Positions 36,259 through 47,889 of a stretch of DNA of 64,000 nucleotides are shown here, piece after piece. Source of the stretch: Branchiostoma floridae. Taxonomy: Eukaryota > Chordata > Leptocardii > Amphioxiformes > Branchiostomatidae. The translations under genes and the position numbers were made by a program. The stretch spans positions 20,750,340 to 20,814,339 of the forward strand of contig NC_049992.1 of the NCBI RefSeq assembly GCF_000003815.2. The letters are read 5' to 3'. Positions within the stretch are counted from its first letter, which is position 1. The number at the start of each line of letters is the position of its first letter. The notes below the pieces were generated by a model. The model was not told where the DNA came from. It made no database searches and saw only the letters and a list, made by a program, of their open reading frames with translations.

Positions 36259-36366
36259 GGTAACCACCCCATACACATAGCGTTAATAGAAATAACTGTA
36301 TAACTAAGGACGGCGTTGGGCAGTCGTTGCTGTGGTAGGATCGTGTCCTTTCATCCTAGGATGACC
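36259..36366 (+). repeat. Dispersed repeat, inverted copy at 53500-53608
   Basis: CCCCATACACATAGCGTTAA, TAACTAAGG.CGGCGTT and GGATCGTGTCCTTTCATCCT match the reverse complement of 53500-53608 with scattered differences. It lies about 115 bp upstream of the ATG at 36481. Confidence 0.65.
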
Positions 36367-36480
36367 TGCGTTATAAGCAGTGCTGTGTGGAGGACAACGC
36401 CAAGCGCGCACGGCCCGCGGTGATCAGCTTGGCTTAGACAGGCGCGATGCGTCATGGGAATGAGCGGTCGAAGATCCAAG

Positions 36481-39400
36481 ATGGCGGCCTCCACAGATTA
36501 TCGGATCGGACGAGATTTACACACGAACACGCCTGGAAACGTTCGAAACGTACCTTTCCAAACGTATTCATTCCACGTAACCCGTTCTAAAGGTAGGTCT
36601 AATTCATCAAGGCATCGTTTTTGTCCTTAATGATCATAAATGAGGCATAGAAAAATCATAATCCATTCTAAACAGATTTAACAATTTTTCACCCCGGAGG
36701 TCTCTCCGGCCTCCTTGACAATTTCCACCTTGTTTCCACGTTACTAATATTTTTTACTGGTGCAGGTACATTATAACGTTACATGATAGGTTCCAGGGCC
36801 CAGTTGTCTCATTGATACTTGCATTTGTTTTGAAAATCCGAGGTTACAAGGACAATTTGTATGAAATTGTAAGCCCTCAGAGTACAGGTTATACTGATTG
36901 CGGTTACTAAAATTACTGTAAATGCAGAAATGTTCGCGGTGGATTAATGTTCGCGGTTTTCGGGGTGACCACTTCACCGCGAACTTAAAGCCACCGCGAA
37001 CATTTTTCTATTATGATATAAAATTTAGACTACAGTCTATGGTGTTACCGCGAACTTCCACCGCGAAAAGTCCCTTTTCCCAGTACTGCGAAATTAAATC
37101 CTCGCGAACTTAAATGCATTTACAGTATACAGTGTACTTGTACCGTGTTACATATAGTATGAGTAGTACTAAGTATTAGTCTCTAACAGTCTCCAGAGGT
37201 CGCTGGAAAAACTGTACATATTGAACAAATACTGAAATAGGAGTCAGGTGGCTAAAGGTATACATAATGAGCTTGTGACGGTAACAGGTCAACTCGCCCC
37301 AAGACTAACTCGCCCCAACTATTTACTACCGACTCGCCCCAAGTTACGGGGACCGGGAATACAGGATAGCTCTTGCTTTTATACTGCTTTAACACACGTA
37401 TATGGTATATCCAAATTTTAGATATTACTTTATATGCTAACAAAATCTCGTCGCTCTAATTTTAACGTTCTCTTCGGTTTGACACTTTTATTTAACGCCC
37501 GATCAACGCTGGGGCGCTAGCGCGCTGGCGGGTATATGTTGCATGTCGGCCCGGGGGTGTGCGCCGCTCACTGTACTCTCAAGTATCTCAAATTGATACA
37601 AATAGGCTGTTATGAAACCATGTTACATATACTAATATACTTCTGTTATATTTGTCAATAAAGCTTGCCACTGTAGCGACGTAAGAGCGCTGCCAGTCCG
37701 GGCAAAAATTATCAATAAAGCGGGCGGGCCGACATGCCGACCGGGCCTGCCCGCAGATCCCGAGTTCGCCGCTAAATACCGAGCAAATAAAGAAGTTTAG
37801 CGACGAGGTTTTGTTAGTATATAAAGTAATATTTACAAGCAGATGGGTATAAAGACAGCATAAAAGCAAGGGCTATCCTGTATTCCCGGTCCCCCTAACT
37901 TGGGGTGAGTCGGTAGTAAATAGTTGGGGCGAGTTAGTCTTGGGGCGAGTCGTCTAGAAATCCTTGTGACTGATAGCTGGGTAGAGTAGAGTAGATAGAT
38001 AGCAGAGTACTGACTGAAATGCCATTGCAACTTATTTGTCCCTATTTGGCTAAATCTTTTTCATCCAGCAATACGTCTGCTTGGAGACTCACTAAATATC
38101 TCAATTGGTAAAATCAAGGAGGTAAAAAAAGGCGCAAACAGTGACACAACTGAATGATCTGTTGTGATGTTTGGGCTGTTTGGTGTTTGATTGTGGGATA
38201 TATATATATAGAAAATAAGAATACAACACGGTGTATTACGTTTGACCCGCAGGTCGGATCGCCTGACGGTCGAAGGCCTTTGACCATTGGGCAATCCGAT
38301 CTGTGGGAGGGCTGGGACCGAGGGTGATGCCGGAATACGCCGTGTTGTATTTTAATTATGTTATACCCACCTGAGAAAACACATATTTGGATGATGTGTT
38401 GTTCACATAGAAATTATCTAGTGTCACATATGTGCTATATAATCTATTATTAAGTATTAATGTTTAAACTTAGATTGTACAGGTTTGGGGGCTTATTGGT
38501 CGAAGAAAATAACAAGTGAAGTTGGGTAGAGTCTAGAGTCATTCCTACCAAGTTTTAAAGCCAATTGTAAAGAGGCACTAAATAGCGTTGTAGGATTTGA
38601 AAATGCCAGTGGCAGACTAATACAGATGTCTTCGTAGTGAAATGGACCATTGTTTTGAGTATCGTCCATTCACAAGTTTTCACATACTGAATCAGGTCCA
38701 GGTTCAGGTCCGGACCTGAACCTGATCCTCTGGACCTGAACCAGACCTGGACGGTCCTGAATTTTATGTAACCCACCCCTAGTTCATGCCGTACCCGTAA
38801 GAAATTCTTGCCGATCCAGTAATGGACTGGAAATTGTTTTTTAAATTGAACCCAGAAAATTGAGCATGATACATGTTAAAAAAGTGGAGTCACCTGATTT
38901 AATTATAACCTAAACTCACTCAGGTGAAAATTAGTACCTAGGGTCAAATGGAGATCCTGTGTTTTGTGAGAGCCCCACCCTGAGCATGTAAAAGAACCTG
39001 CCACACTTATTGAAAAGAGAAGGGGGACCTTCCCAGTGTGAGTGGATCAAACCTTTCCTGCTATTAATGGAGAAGGGAATTTCCCTATTGAGTCAGTCAA
39101 ACTTGCTGAAACTTGATGTTTCTGACTTGGGGAGAAGAGATGCTGCTACAGTGAGCATAGTTTGGTGTCCAGAAGTGGTCAATGGCCTTAACTGAGCAAA
39201 CCCGTCAAAAATGTATGTCTATGAACTGGTTACCTGTACCATGAAGATTTACCATAGATCTGTTATTGTCATGGTGCCTTGGAAAATACTAGAGACTGTG
39301 CAATCTGCATGGGCAAGTTTTCTCATTTTGGTGGTGCACATCTTGAAAGACTTATATTAGGAGTTTGTGTATAAAAAGAATAACGGTTACATGTTTGAAA

Positions 39401-40936
39401 GCCTGCATTTTTTCTGTTGCCGCCTTTGGGCAAAAGTGCCACGTTAACTCTTGTCACCACATATACTGAATGATATTATTATTATAAGTAGGTGTAGGTT
39501 GGGCAATCCCAATCTGCTGATTTTACCTTAAAAAGTAGATTTACTGACAATCTGGATCCTGACTGGTAATACCAGGATTTGCAAATTTGGATCAATCTTG
39601 TGCCTGGGTAAATCCCATTTCAAGGTCTATTAGTATCATTGTCACAAAAATGTACTACAAGTACACACTTCTGTGTTTAAAAAAATATAATGTCCCAAAA
39701 CAGACTAGAATTTAAGATCCTAGCAAAGTTGTTTTTATGCTAGACTTTGCTTGCTCTCTCTATCTGGTTTACCTAGCACATATATCTGTATGCCTGTTTC
39801 TCATCCAGAGTATAATATGGATATAATACTAGGTAGTCCTTCAGTGTAATAATACATTGCAGCTGCCTACTCTGGTGTACTATAGGCAGTATATTCATTA
39901 TCAGAAGGACTCTAGCAGTAACACTAACAGGCTAAAACCTCTTTCCAGAAAAGAGCAAATTTTCAAACATTCACCATATTTTCTTTATATCTGTCATTGA
40001 TTTTTATCTACCCACTCATTATTCAGTATGGAACTTGGAAGACAGTTCATAACCACTGCCTTCAACGAGAAGTCACCCCCCACAATATCAAATGTAGTGC
40101 CTTATAATTGATTTAAGACAAGGTGTTATGTACTCCATTCTTTTACTCATACTTTATCACAGTGTATGCAACTAGCTTTCAGCAAGACTTTGCAAATAAA
40201 ACAATGATTGTAATTATCAATATTGAGTTAACATGTCACTGGTACTGTAAATAAAGACATTTTTTCGCAGTGGTTTTATGTTTGCGGTTTTTGCGTTGCC
40301 AATTCACCGCAAACTTAAAACCACCGCAAACATTTTTCCATGGCAGTAAGAGACTACAGTGCATGGTGCTACCGCGAACTTAAAACCACCACAAACAGTC
40401 CCTTTTCCAGCTACTGCAAAATTAAATTCCCACGAACTCAAATGAATTTACAGTAATAATGAAACAATATGTGTAATAGATAAGTCTTTTTTTCTAATAC
40501 GAAGGGTGTGGTAGCACCAATATCACTTATTTTGACAGCGATAAACTCACTACTATAGGTACCAATACAGGGTTCTAGCTAGTGCATTTTAGCGTAGTGG
40601 GCCACTACGCTAAAATTTGTGACCCCTACGCTAAAATAAGGGCCACTACGCTAATTTTTAACTAGTGTAGTGGTGCTTTGCTGTCATTTGCTTGTTCAAC
40701 GATGACTAATAAATGTCTGAACAATGAAAAATGATGATATGCCACTCAAAACTGACCCCAAAATCCTAACTTTTAACTCTACATCTTCAAATCTCACTGT
40801 GGAAGGACCAAGACCCCCCCCCCCTCCACACCAATTTCCTGATTAGTCGCTTTGCTACCATGCCATTCCCACTACGCTAAAATAAAATCCTGGCTTGAAC
40901 CCTGCAATATACTGAATATGAGTGTGTGCATGCATG

Positions 40937-40972
<36 letters not shown>

Positions 40973-41391
40973 TGTGTGTACAGTGTGTGTGTATACTATT
41001 TGTGTGTACAGTGTGTTTGTGTGTGTGTGTGAGAGAGAGAGAGTATATGTGTGTTTGTGTTTTGACAATAGTCCCTGTATTTCATTAGTTAGGTCTTTAT
41101 TTGTTGTCATAAGATCACAGGACACGATACTTACTTACTTACTATATATCAGATGTATTTCAATAGGCACTGGCAACAAGGCTATACAGTGACTTTGCTT
41201 TGCAACCTTCACCAGAATCATGTCTATTACAACACTGAAATATTTTAATTTGTAATGTTGTTGTTGCTATAGGTGCTGATGACACTCAACCCAGGAAGGC
41301 CATCAGTGCACATGAGATGACATCAGATATCGATGAGAAGCTGATTATGCAATGGATTACCTGCTTCTACCTGCAGATGGCAGAGTTATAA
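36481..41391 (+). CDS. Two-exon gene for an unrecognised 76-residue protein
   Basis: Exon 1 is 36481-36592. It starts at CAAGATGGCGGCC, a strong start context that also matches the YY1 site common at TATA-less promoters, and ends at the donor GTAGGT in phase 1. Exon 2 is 41273-41391, after GTTGCTATAG, and reads in the same phase to TAA. The joined length is 231 nt (76 codons plus stop). The N-terminal half is polar and basic (MAASTDYRIGRDLHTN); the C-terminal half holds KAISAHEMTSDIDEK then a short hydrophobic stretch (LIMQWITCFYLQ). I do not recognise the family. The 4.7-kb intron holds several MITEs, and further exons could be hidden there. A function is not proposed. Confidence 0.5.
36916..37125. 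mobile_element. Tc1/mariner-type MITE, copy 1 (CpG-rich)
   Basis: CTGTAAATGCA at one end and TGCATTTACAG at the other are flanked by TA (36914-36915 and 37126-37127). The interior repeats CGCGAACTTAAA and CCACCGCGAA words. It is 210 bp with no coding capacity. Confidence 0.8.
37291..37951. mobile_element. Element with long TIRs built on three ACTCGCCCC units
   Basis: The left end carries ACTCGCCCCAA three times in 70 bp, and the right end carries the same in reverse. The inverted match continues through GACCGGGAATACAGGATAGC, AAAGCAAG and a further block (ATATTACTTTATAT, CTAACAAAATCTCGTCGCT), so arms approach 170 bp. The interior is GC-rich and partly palindromic near 37535 and 37730. I could not find a target duplication. 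Confidence 0.7.
38205..38365. mobile_element. Small MITE
   Basis: AATACAACACGGTGTATT (38219 onward) and its complement with one change (AATACGCCGTGTTGTATT, ending 38351) form the TIRs. The outer limits and target duplication are uncertain. Confidence 0.55.
38480..38775. repeat. GGTCC-palindrome dispersed repeat, copy 1
   Basis: It shares GGGGCTTATTGGT, GACCTGATCCTCTGGACCTGA and a terminal CCTGAATTTT with 49830-50105. A perfect 26-bp palindrome is centred at 38711/38712. Confidence 0.6.
38880..40240. other. Intron sequence of the 76-residue gene, no repeat recognised
   Basis: Low-complexity is absent and no open frame has splice phase partners. The frame at 39010-39195 has no recognisable motif. 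I see nothing further. Confidence 0.35.
40245..40453. mobile_element. Tc1/mariner-type MITE, copy 2 (CpG-depleted)
   Basis: Same family, length and order as 36916-37125, flanked by TA at 40243-40244 and 40454-40455. Many CGCGAA words have become CGCAAA or CACAAA, so it looks older. Confidence 0.8.
40568..40904. mobile_element. hAT-like MITE with CAATA duplication
   Basis: The ends are CAGGGTTC and GAACCCTG, a hAT-like terminus. They are flanked by CAATA at 40563-40567 and 40905-40909. Inverted TTTTAGCGTAGTGGG blocks lie inside the ends, and CACTACGCTAAAAT recurs about five times. No coding capacity; superfamily is inferred. Confidence 0.65.
40937..41056. repeat. (TG)n / (AG)n microsatellite
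   Basis: A near-pure TG tract is followed by TGTGTG interruptions and a GAGAGAGA run. Open frames on both strands here are composition artefacts. Confidence 0.9.
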
Positions 41392-43038
41392 TGAACACTA
41401 ACCAAGTCCCAATTTCTTTAACATGCATAAACAATGAGTCTGTAAAAAGATAAACAGCTAGTAGAACTAGAAGCGTGCCTTTCTGTGATGCACTGTGGTA
41501 CTATGGCATTTATTATGACTCAGATTTAGATGCTTTGAAATCATAGCTCTTTGGACTGTAGATGTAATTGTCATGTTGAAGCTAATATGTAGCATGCAGT
41601 ATCCTAGATGCAATGTTGTGAGGAGCCATTTTGCATATCCATATATACAAATATCTTGCAATTATATACTTCATGACTATATGTATGCTGTCAGTAACTG
41701 TAAGTCCCTGAGGCATGACTGATTGACCAAGGAAGCAGAGCACTTTCTGATGTTCGAATTCTGTGTTTTATCAAAACTCCATTGAACAGGTAGCTATGGA
41801 GAGGGGTGAATTAATTGTGTGTTTAAGATACTCTCCAGGAAATGTTTAGGTATATAATGTTGAGCAATTCCTGATGAAATGATTCTTTAAAAAAAAACAG
41901 TACATTTCATGCTTTAATTGTAGAGCTTTTCACCCTAAATTGTACACACATGTATGAGATCATTGTCAAAGTCAGATGTATGTGATGGGACCTGGTGTGT
42001 ATCCTGCTATGCAATGCTGACTTAAAGTGTTAATGACACCAATGATAGCAATGTATAACATTTTGGTGATTGTAATCCATTGAGATAGAATTATTAATTG
42101 AAAATAGAACTTTGCACTAAAATAAACCCTCCTGGTGTTATTGAATATAAAACCAATTGAAGATCATACTTCCAGCTCTTGTTTCCAGGTTGTCACCAGG
42201 TAATTGAATTAAACATTGATTGTAGCTGAACTGGCTGCGGACCGTCAGTTGTGTATGAAACTTGTGATCAAGTGCTCTGCCACCGACTGATGATGAGGAT
42301 GATGATGTTGAGGATTACTTTGATGATGTCACGATGATTCTTAACTTGCCACGGTGGCTTGCGAAAAAATAATTTTGGGAAGCAAACTAAGCAAATATTT
42401 TTGTATCTTGCAAGTATGTGTTATCTCCTTAAACTAAGCACAGTGTGCTCATCAACAGTACTTTTTAGCAACACTCGATGTCTTGTTCTGAACCGGCCGC
42501 AGTGTTCAATGAGATGTCATTGAAGTAATAATCAATGCTCAATTCAATTACCTGGTGGCAGGAAACAAGAGCTGAAGTATGATCTTTGACAGGGTTTGAT
42601 GTTCTATAACATCATACGACTAGTCGACTGTAACTTTGGTCTGTGTTCATACAAGAATACTATTACCGGCAAAGTTAGTAATGAAATTATGTATTTTGGT
42701 GTCATAGACACTTAAAGTATGTCACGATGATGGGGGTAAGAAGAACAAAATTGATTTTATTTTAAAAAGCTTTTATTTTGCTTTCATTTCATATTGAAAT
42801 GAATAATCTGAATCATTATTGCTTTACCTGTCCATGTCTGTACGATACATAACGGTAATTCATGAATTTTCCTTATTGGCATGCATATACAAAAATAAGT
42901 GCCAACACAGGGCAACATCCAGTTGTGCATTGTATATGAAGGTATGAACAAGTTGGCCTCTATTTTGCAGGTAGACAGTTATTGATCTAGATCCTTTTTG
43001 TCAAGCTTTATTTTGCTGTCAAATCGTCAAGAAATAAA
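41392..43038 (+). other. Probable 3' UTR of the 76-residue gene
   Basis: Sequence after the TAA at 41391 has no long frame. Candidate AATAAA signals lie at 42121-42126 and 43033-43038. A large inverted repeat (42133-42614) lies between them. UTR extent is inferred. Confidence 0.35.
42133..42614. mobile_element. TIR element (arms about 90 bp) in the putative 3' UTR
   Basis: The left arm (AAGATCATACTTCCAGCTC, TTGTTTCC, CACCAGGTAATTGAATT) is matched in reverse at about 42528-42586. Weaker matching extends the arms outward to 42133 and 42614 (TGRTGTTAT). The interior is about 300 bp without coding capacity. Confidence 0.65.
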
Positions 43039-43339
43039 CAGTGGTCTTTGGGAAAAAATCTGCTTCTGACGTCCATGGTTTTTAGGGTAGTTAAGCAGCC
43101 ATCATCAATATTTTTGAGTGAAGGGTAAATCAGTTGCTTCTTTAAGTTACCATGGTGACGTAAGGTTATTTACAGTACTGAAAAGAAAGCCTACCATATG
43201 CATGGTGTTGAAGTCATGTCTTGGGATAGTGACACAGAATCTTCTGACATTGCAAATAACTTTATATTCTTAGTGGTATTTTGCCTATGTATGTTCCTTT
43301 TTTTATAGAGAACGCTAAATTTGCTATTCAGACGCAAGA

Positions 43340-44235
43340 ACAGCAATTTTTCCATAAAACCATAGATATCGCGAAACAAAGTCTGATTTCCTTCAAACCA
43401 CCTTGATTGGGTGTGGAATAACTTCCTCACATCTCGTATACCCTCTTTTTGTCAAAAAAGCTAAATTTGGCCCTTTGAACCAAAAATAGCAGATTTCAAC
43501 CCAAAAATGAGATGTCGACAAACGAGGTCCGATTTCCTTCGAACCAACTTTATTGAGTGCGGAATAACTTCCTGACATCTCGTTCACCATCTTTTTGTCA
43601 AAAAAGCTAATTTTGCCCCTTTGAACCAAAAAAAGCAGATTTCAACCCAAAAATGAGATGTCGACAAACGATGTCCGATTTCCTTCGAACCAACTTTACT
43701 GAGTGCGGAATAACTTCCTGACATCTCTTTCACCCTCTTTTTGTCAAAAAAGCTAAATTTGGCCCTTTGAACCAAAAATAGCAGATTTCAACCCAAAAAT
43801 GAGATGTCGACAAACGATGTCCGATTTCCTTCGAACCAACTTTACTGAGTGCGGAATAACTTCCTGACATGTCGTTCACCCTCTTTTTGTCAAAAAAGCT
43901 AAATTTGGCCCTTTGAACCAAAAATAGCAGATTTCAACCCAAAAATGAGATGTCGACAAACGATGTCCGATTTCCTTCGAACCAACTTTACTGAGTGCGG
44001 AATAACTTCCTGACATCTTGTTCACCCTCTTTTTGTCAAAAAAGCTAAATTTGGCCCTTTGAACCAAAAAAAGCAGATTTCAACCCAAAAATGAGATGTC
44101 GACAAACGATGTCCAATTTCCTTCGAACCAACTTTATTGAGTGCGGAATAACTTCCTGACATGTTGTTCACCCTCTTTTTGTCAAAAAAGCTAAATTTGG
44201 CCCTTTGAACCAAAAATAGCAGATTTCAACCCATC
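43340..44235. repeat. Satellite, 146-bp unit, about six copies
   Basis: Units carry ACCAAAAATAGCAGATTTCA, GAGATGTCGACAAACGATG and TTTTTGTCAAAAAAGCTAAA at an exact 146-bp step. The inner four copies are nearly identical and the outer ones diverged. Minus-strand frames of 63 codons at 43584-44213 are repeat shadows. Confidence 0.9.
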
Positions 44236-44465
44236 CTAGTTCAAATTATGATGTTCCTGTGTTGATTGAAACGTGGTCTATGTGACTCTAAAGGGTACTG
44301 AAAACGAACAATGCCATGTACTTTTGCGCCTTTTGAAGACAGGTACTCGATGAATCGATTGTTACGTACGGAGGAATGGAGAAATATCGGAGCTGTTAAC
44401 AGCACGGGTAGGTCAATATATAAAGCTAGTTTTGATAACCTTTCGTCTACAGTTGCAATAGCGTA

Positions 44466-45640
44466 CTTAAGGCTTTGAACTAATGCTATTTTCACCCCGC
44501 TCAAAAGACACCAAGCGCCAAATGATGTAGGGTTAGAGGTATATATCGTAAAATAGACGCAGGTTTCCATAGAAGTCTTTCAAAGACACTTTCATTATGC
44601 CAACACTTTCATTTTGAGTGCCTGTACTCAAACGTTTTGGAGATATTTGAACGCAAGGTCAATAATACGTGAGTTCTTATCCGAAGTTCAACTGCATATA
44701 TCTCAATACCAAAGTACAACCATCATATGGTATTTCAGATCACAACTAAGCACACTTTCATGCCTATTTCAGCCAAATTTGAAGTAAATCTGTTGTTGTT
44801 TAGAGGAGATACGAACGTCGGAGACGTTCAGTCTCACGCAAAGCGAGGTCGTTTGTCAACTGCACTTGTTCGCATGGACAATTTCGGGCGAAATTCTACC
44901 GCATCAAAGGTAATTGCGTTTTTCTCTGTAAGACGAGAAAGGAATGAAATATCTCAATGAAATTTTCAGGAAAGCCGGTTAGTACGCTTATCTAGCTGTG
45001 TTCCTAATAGGTTTTCTCTCGCTTTATTCTGTTAGGAGATATAAGGCTTTGAACTATTGTCATTTTCACCCCGCTCAAAAGCCCACCTTCGGAAAGTAAG
45101 TTTTACCCCAAACTCCCTGTAGGGTTAGATATATAAAGTAAAAAGGACGCAGTTTTTCATAGAAGTCTGTCAAATACATTGTCATGATGCCACCACTTTC
45201 TTTCTGACTACTTTCAATAATAATTTTTGGAGATATTTGAACTTTTATTTGGACGCAAGGTCAAAAATGCGTGATTTCCTATCAGAAGTTCAACTGCACG
45301 TATCTCGATACCAAAGTACAAACATCATATGACGTTTCAGATCCAAGCTAAGTACACTTTCATGCATATTTCAGCTAAATTTGAAGTAATTCTGTGGTAG
45401 TTTGATGGAGATACGAAAGTAAGAGACGTTTTAGCCTCGCGCAAAGCGAGGCCGCGTGTCAACTGCGCTTGTTTGCATGGACGATTTCGGGCGAAATTTT
45501 ACCGCATCAAACGTAATCGCGTTTTTCTCTGTAAGACGAGTGATATATCTGAATGAAATTTTCAGGGAAGTAGTTTAATACGCTAATCTGTGGTGTTGAT
45601 AACTTTGCTGTTGCTTGACTCTGTTAGGAGATATAAGGCT
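44466..45640. repeat. Tandem duplication, about 582-bp unit, two copies
   Basis: AAGGCTTTGAACTA then TTTTCACCCCGCTCAAAAG begins both copies (about 44468 and 45050), and a third partial start lies at 45630. Both contain TTGGAGATATTTGAAC, AGTTCAACTGCA and GCAAAGCGAGG in the same order. About 80-85 per cent similarity by eye. Confidence 0.7.
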
Positions 45641-45715
45641 TTGCACAGAGGCCTTAAGAATCAAAGTGAGGGATGTGATGAACAGGAAGTGGCGTAAGTT
45701 TTTCATTCATGGTTA

Positions 45716-45900
45716 TCACGGTTATCTCAAGCAAATCCTACGGTGGCATAATATACTAGTAGTACATGTATTATTAGCTACATGTAGCCAAGGGGTGTAG
45801 CCGGCAATGTGGTGTCAATTGTCTCCTTGGCTGACCACATGCCTTGGCTAGCTTAATGACACTATCTTATGCCACCGTAGGATCTGCTTGGAGATAAGTT
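45716..45900. mobile_element. Small MITE with 28-bp TIRs
   Basis: TTATCTCAAGCAAATCC and CTACGGTGGCATAA at the left are matched in reverse at the right (45868-45898) with two differences. TTATCA occurs just outside both ends (a possible duplication). CTGCTTGGAGATAAG recurs at 54305-54319, a likely relative. Confidence 0.6.
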
Positions 45901-45904
45901 ATCA

Positions 45905-46674
45905 AGCACTCCAGGCATGGGCAACATACACTGTCTAACAATGTAGCTTTATATGGGCATGATACTTTAAATAATGGTATTACAAAATAAGTTTTCTAAA
46001 GCTAAGTATAGAACTGATGTAATGAATAATTGTTTTTCAGTGTATAATGTATAAACTACTGATGGATATTCATAGCAGAACAGAACATACTACAAACAGT
46101 AATCTAGAAAATGTGGAGTAAGTATTCCAAGTCAGACTAGATAGTATGCAAATCCAGGACTGCCTGAAAATCAGGTCCAGCTTGATCTGTGTGTACGTTC
46201 CTGGTAAAACAAATGAAGTGAAGTGAAGATAATAGACTTATTTTGACTATTGATGAGTGTTTCCAAGGTTTATATTAGAATTGCTGGTGGTAGGGGGGGT
46301 GGGGTGGATTCTTTCTTAAAAATGTTTGTTTCTGTGATCAAAATGTGCACTTCAGTGAATGGTATGTTGGGAAAGACTCAATGATACCCATGTCAGGTCA
46401 ACCTGTCAACGTCTTTGAAATCTAAAATTCCATTTTCTGGCCTGTTTATTACCTTTGTTGGGCAAGGTCATTGAAAAAAGAACCTATGACCCTATGTACA
46501 CTGCACATCAAACACATTTGAAACAAATGAGTAAACAGGTATTGTTCAGTTTTAATAAGTGTTCTAAATATGGTGTATCAAACTATCATGAATATACAGT
46601 ATCCCAGTAAATATCGTACTCCTATTGGAGAAGGACATTTACAGTCCTCAAAATACAATCAGTCTATACAACTA
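45905..46674. other. Intergenic sequence up to a gap
   Basis: No open frame with coding character, no repeat recognised. A G-run lies at 46292-46310. Confidence 0.35.
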
Positions 46675-46981
46675 NNNNNNNNNNNNNNNNNNNNNNNNNN
46701 NNNNNNNNNNNNNNNNNNNNNNNNNNNNNNNNNNNNNNNNNNNNNNNNNNNNNNNNNNNNNNNNNNNNNNNNNNNNNNNNNNNNNNNNNNNNNNNNNNNN
46801 NNNNNNNNNNNNNNNNNNNNNNNNNNNNNNNNNNNNNNNNNNNNNNNNNNNNNNNNNNNNNNNNNNNNNNNNNNNNNNNNNNNNNNNNNNNNNNNNNNNN
46901 NNNNNNNNNNNNNNNNNNNNNNNNNNNNNNNNNNNNNNNNNNNNNNNNNNNNNNNNNNNNNNNNNNNNNNNNNNNNNNNNN
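46675..46981. other. Assembly gap (307 N)
   Basis: An estimated-size gap. Frames crossing it are artefacts. Confidence 0.98.
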
Positions 46982-47166
46982 GGAATTGGCATCAAAGGAA
47001 TCAAGTAGTATGCGACTCCACACAGATTTTACAAACCATCAGGACACTCTACTTCTAAACAAATCTACATGTCAACTTCAACTTTTTCTATATACAGTAC
47101 ATGTACATGTAGTCTTCTGTCAAGCCAAAAATGTTGTTAACAACTTAAGCTGGTGCTTTGACCATT

Positions 47167-47265
47167 CTATGGACAGGTGACAGGGGGATGCATGAAGAGC
47201 TCCATCTCCTGCTGTGTAATCAGCTTCTCCACTTCTGCCAATACACGTTTTCAGACATCAATGCC
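47167..47265 (-). pseudogene. Possible coding exon remnant with in-frame TGA
   Basis: Read leftwards, a good acceptor (GATTTTTTTCAG) precedes GGCATTGATGTC, then TGA, then KRVLAEVEKLITQQEMELFM and HPPVTCP before TAG. The helical, charged character looks coding, but the TGA at codon 5 and lack of an upstream partner exon keep it uncertain. Family not recognised. Confidence 0.2.
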
Positions 47266-47889
47266 CTGAAAAAAATCTGTCCACAGTGATGTACTTCTGA
47301 CATGTGACTTCTGATCAAACACTTACCCTCAGTCACCCATTCAATCTTTTTCTCAGGTTTATAAGGTCACACCAACTCAAGCAATTGGTTCTCAGAATTG
47401 CCCATTCCTATTTTTCCAAAAATGAAAAAAAAAATTCAACACACTTGCCATTCAGCATATTATCACCATTACAAATAACTTTCCAGTATGGTAAATTGGC
47501 TTACAAAGTAAGTATAAGCTCATTACTTGGCACATCCATCATTGCAGTGAATTTTTTCAATCATGAAGACATGTTAAATACATTAAAACTGTACAAACAG
47601 GTGCAGCTACTGCAAAGAGGTAGCTTTTGTTTGCTTTTTTTCAAGCTGACAATGTATTATTCTTCATGTTTGGTATTAGCCCTTATTTAAAGCTTTTGCA
47701 AGTTTTTGCAATTTCTTGCTGGCCTTGTTGTTAATCCAAGAGCTGTCAAATTGAGCTTTTGTGGCCTAAGTTGTATAATAAATCTGTAAAATACCTTGCC
47801 TGGTCTCCACAACAACAAATCATAAAAATATTACACATATGGTATTTCTTAAGCTGGTGCCAAGACCAGGGAACCATGTAAATTGTACC

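Noticed and set aside
40852..41192. Cysteine/valine-rich and threonine/histidine-rich frames
   Set aside because: Translation of a TG microsatellite.
43584..44213. Series of 63-codon minus-strand frames
   Set aside because: Exact 146-bp spacing shows they are shadows of the satellite.
46570..47058. Open frames across N bases
   Set aside because: The frame is mostly gap sequence.
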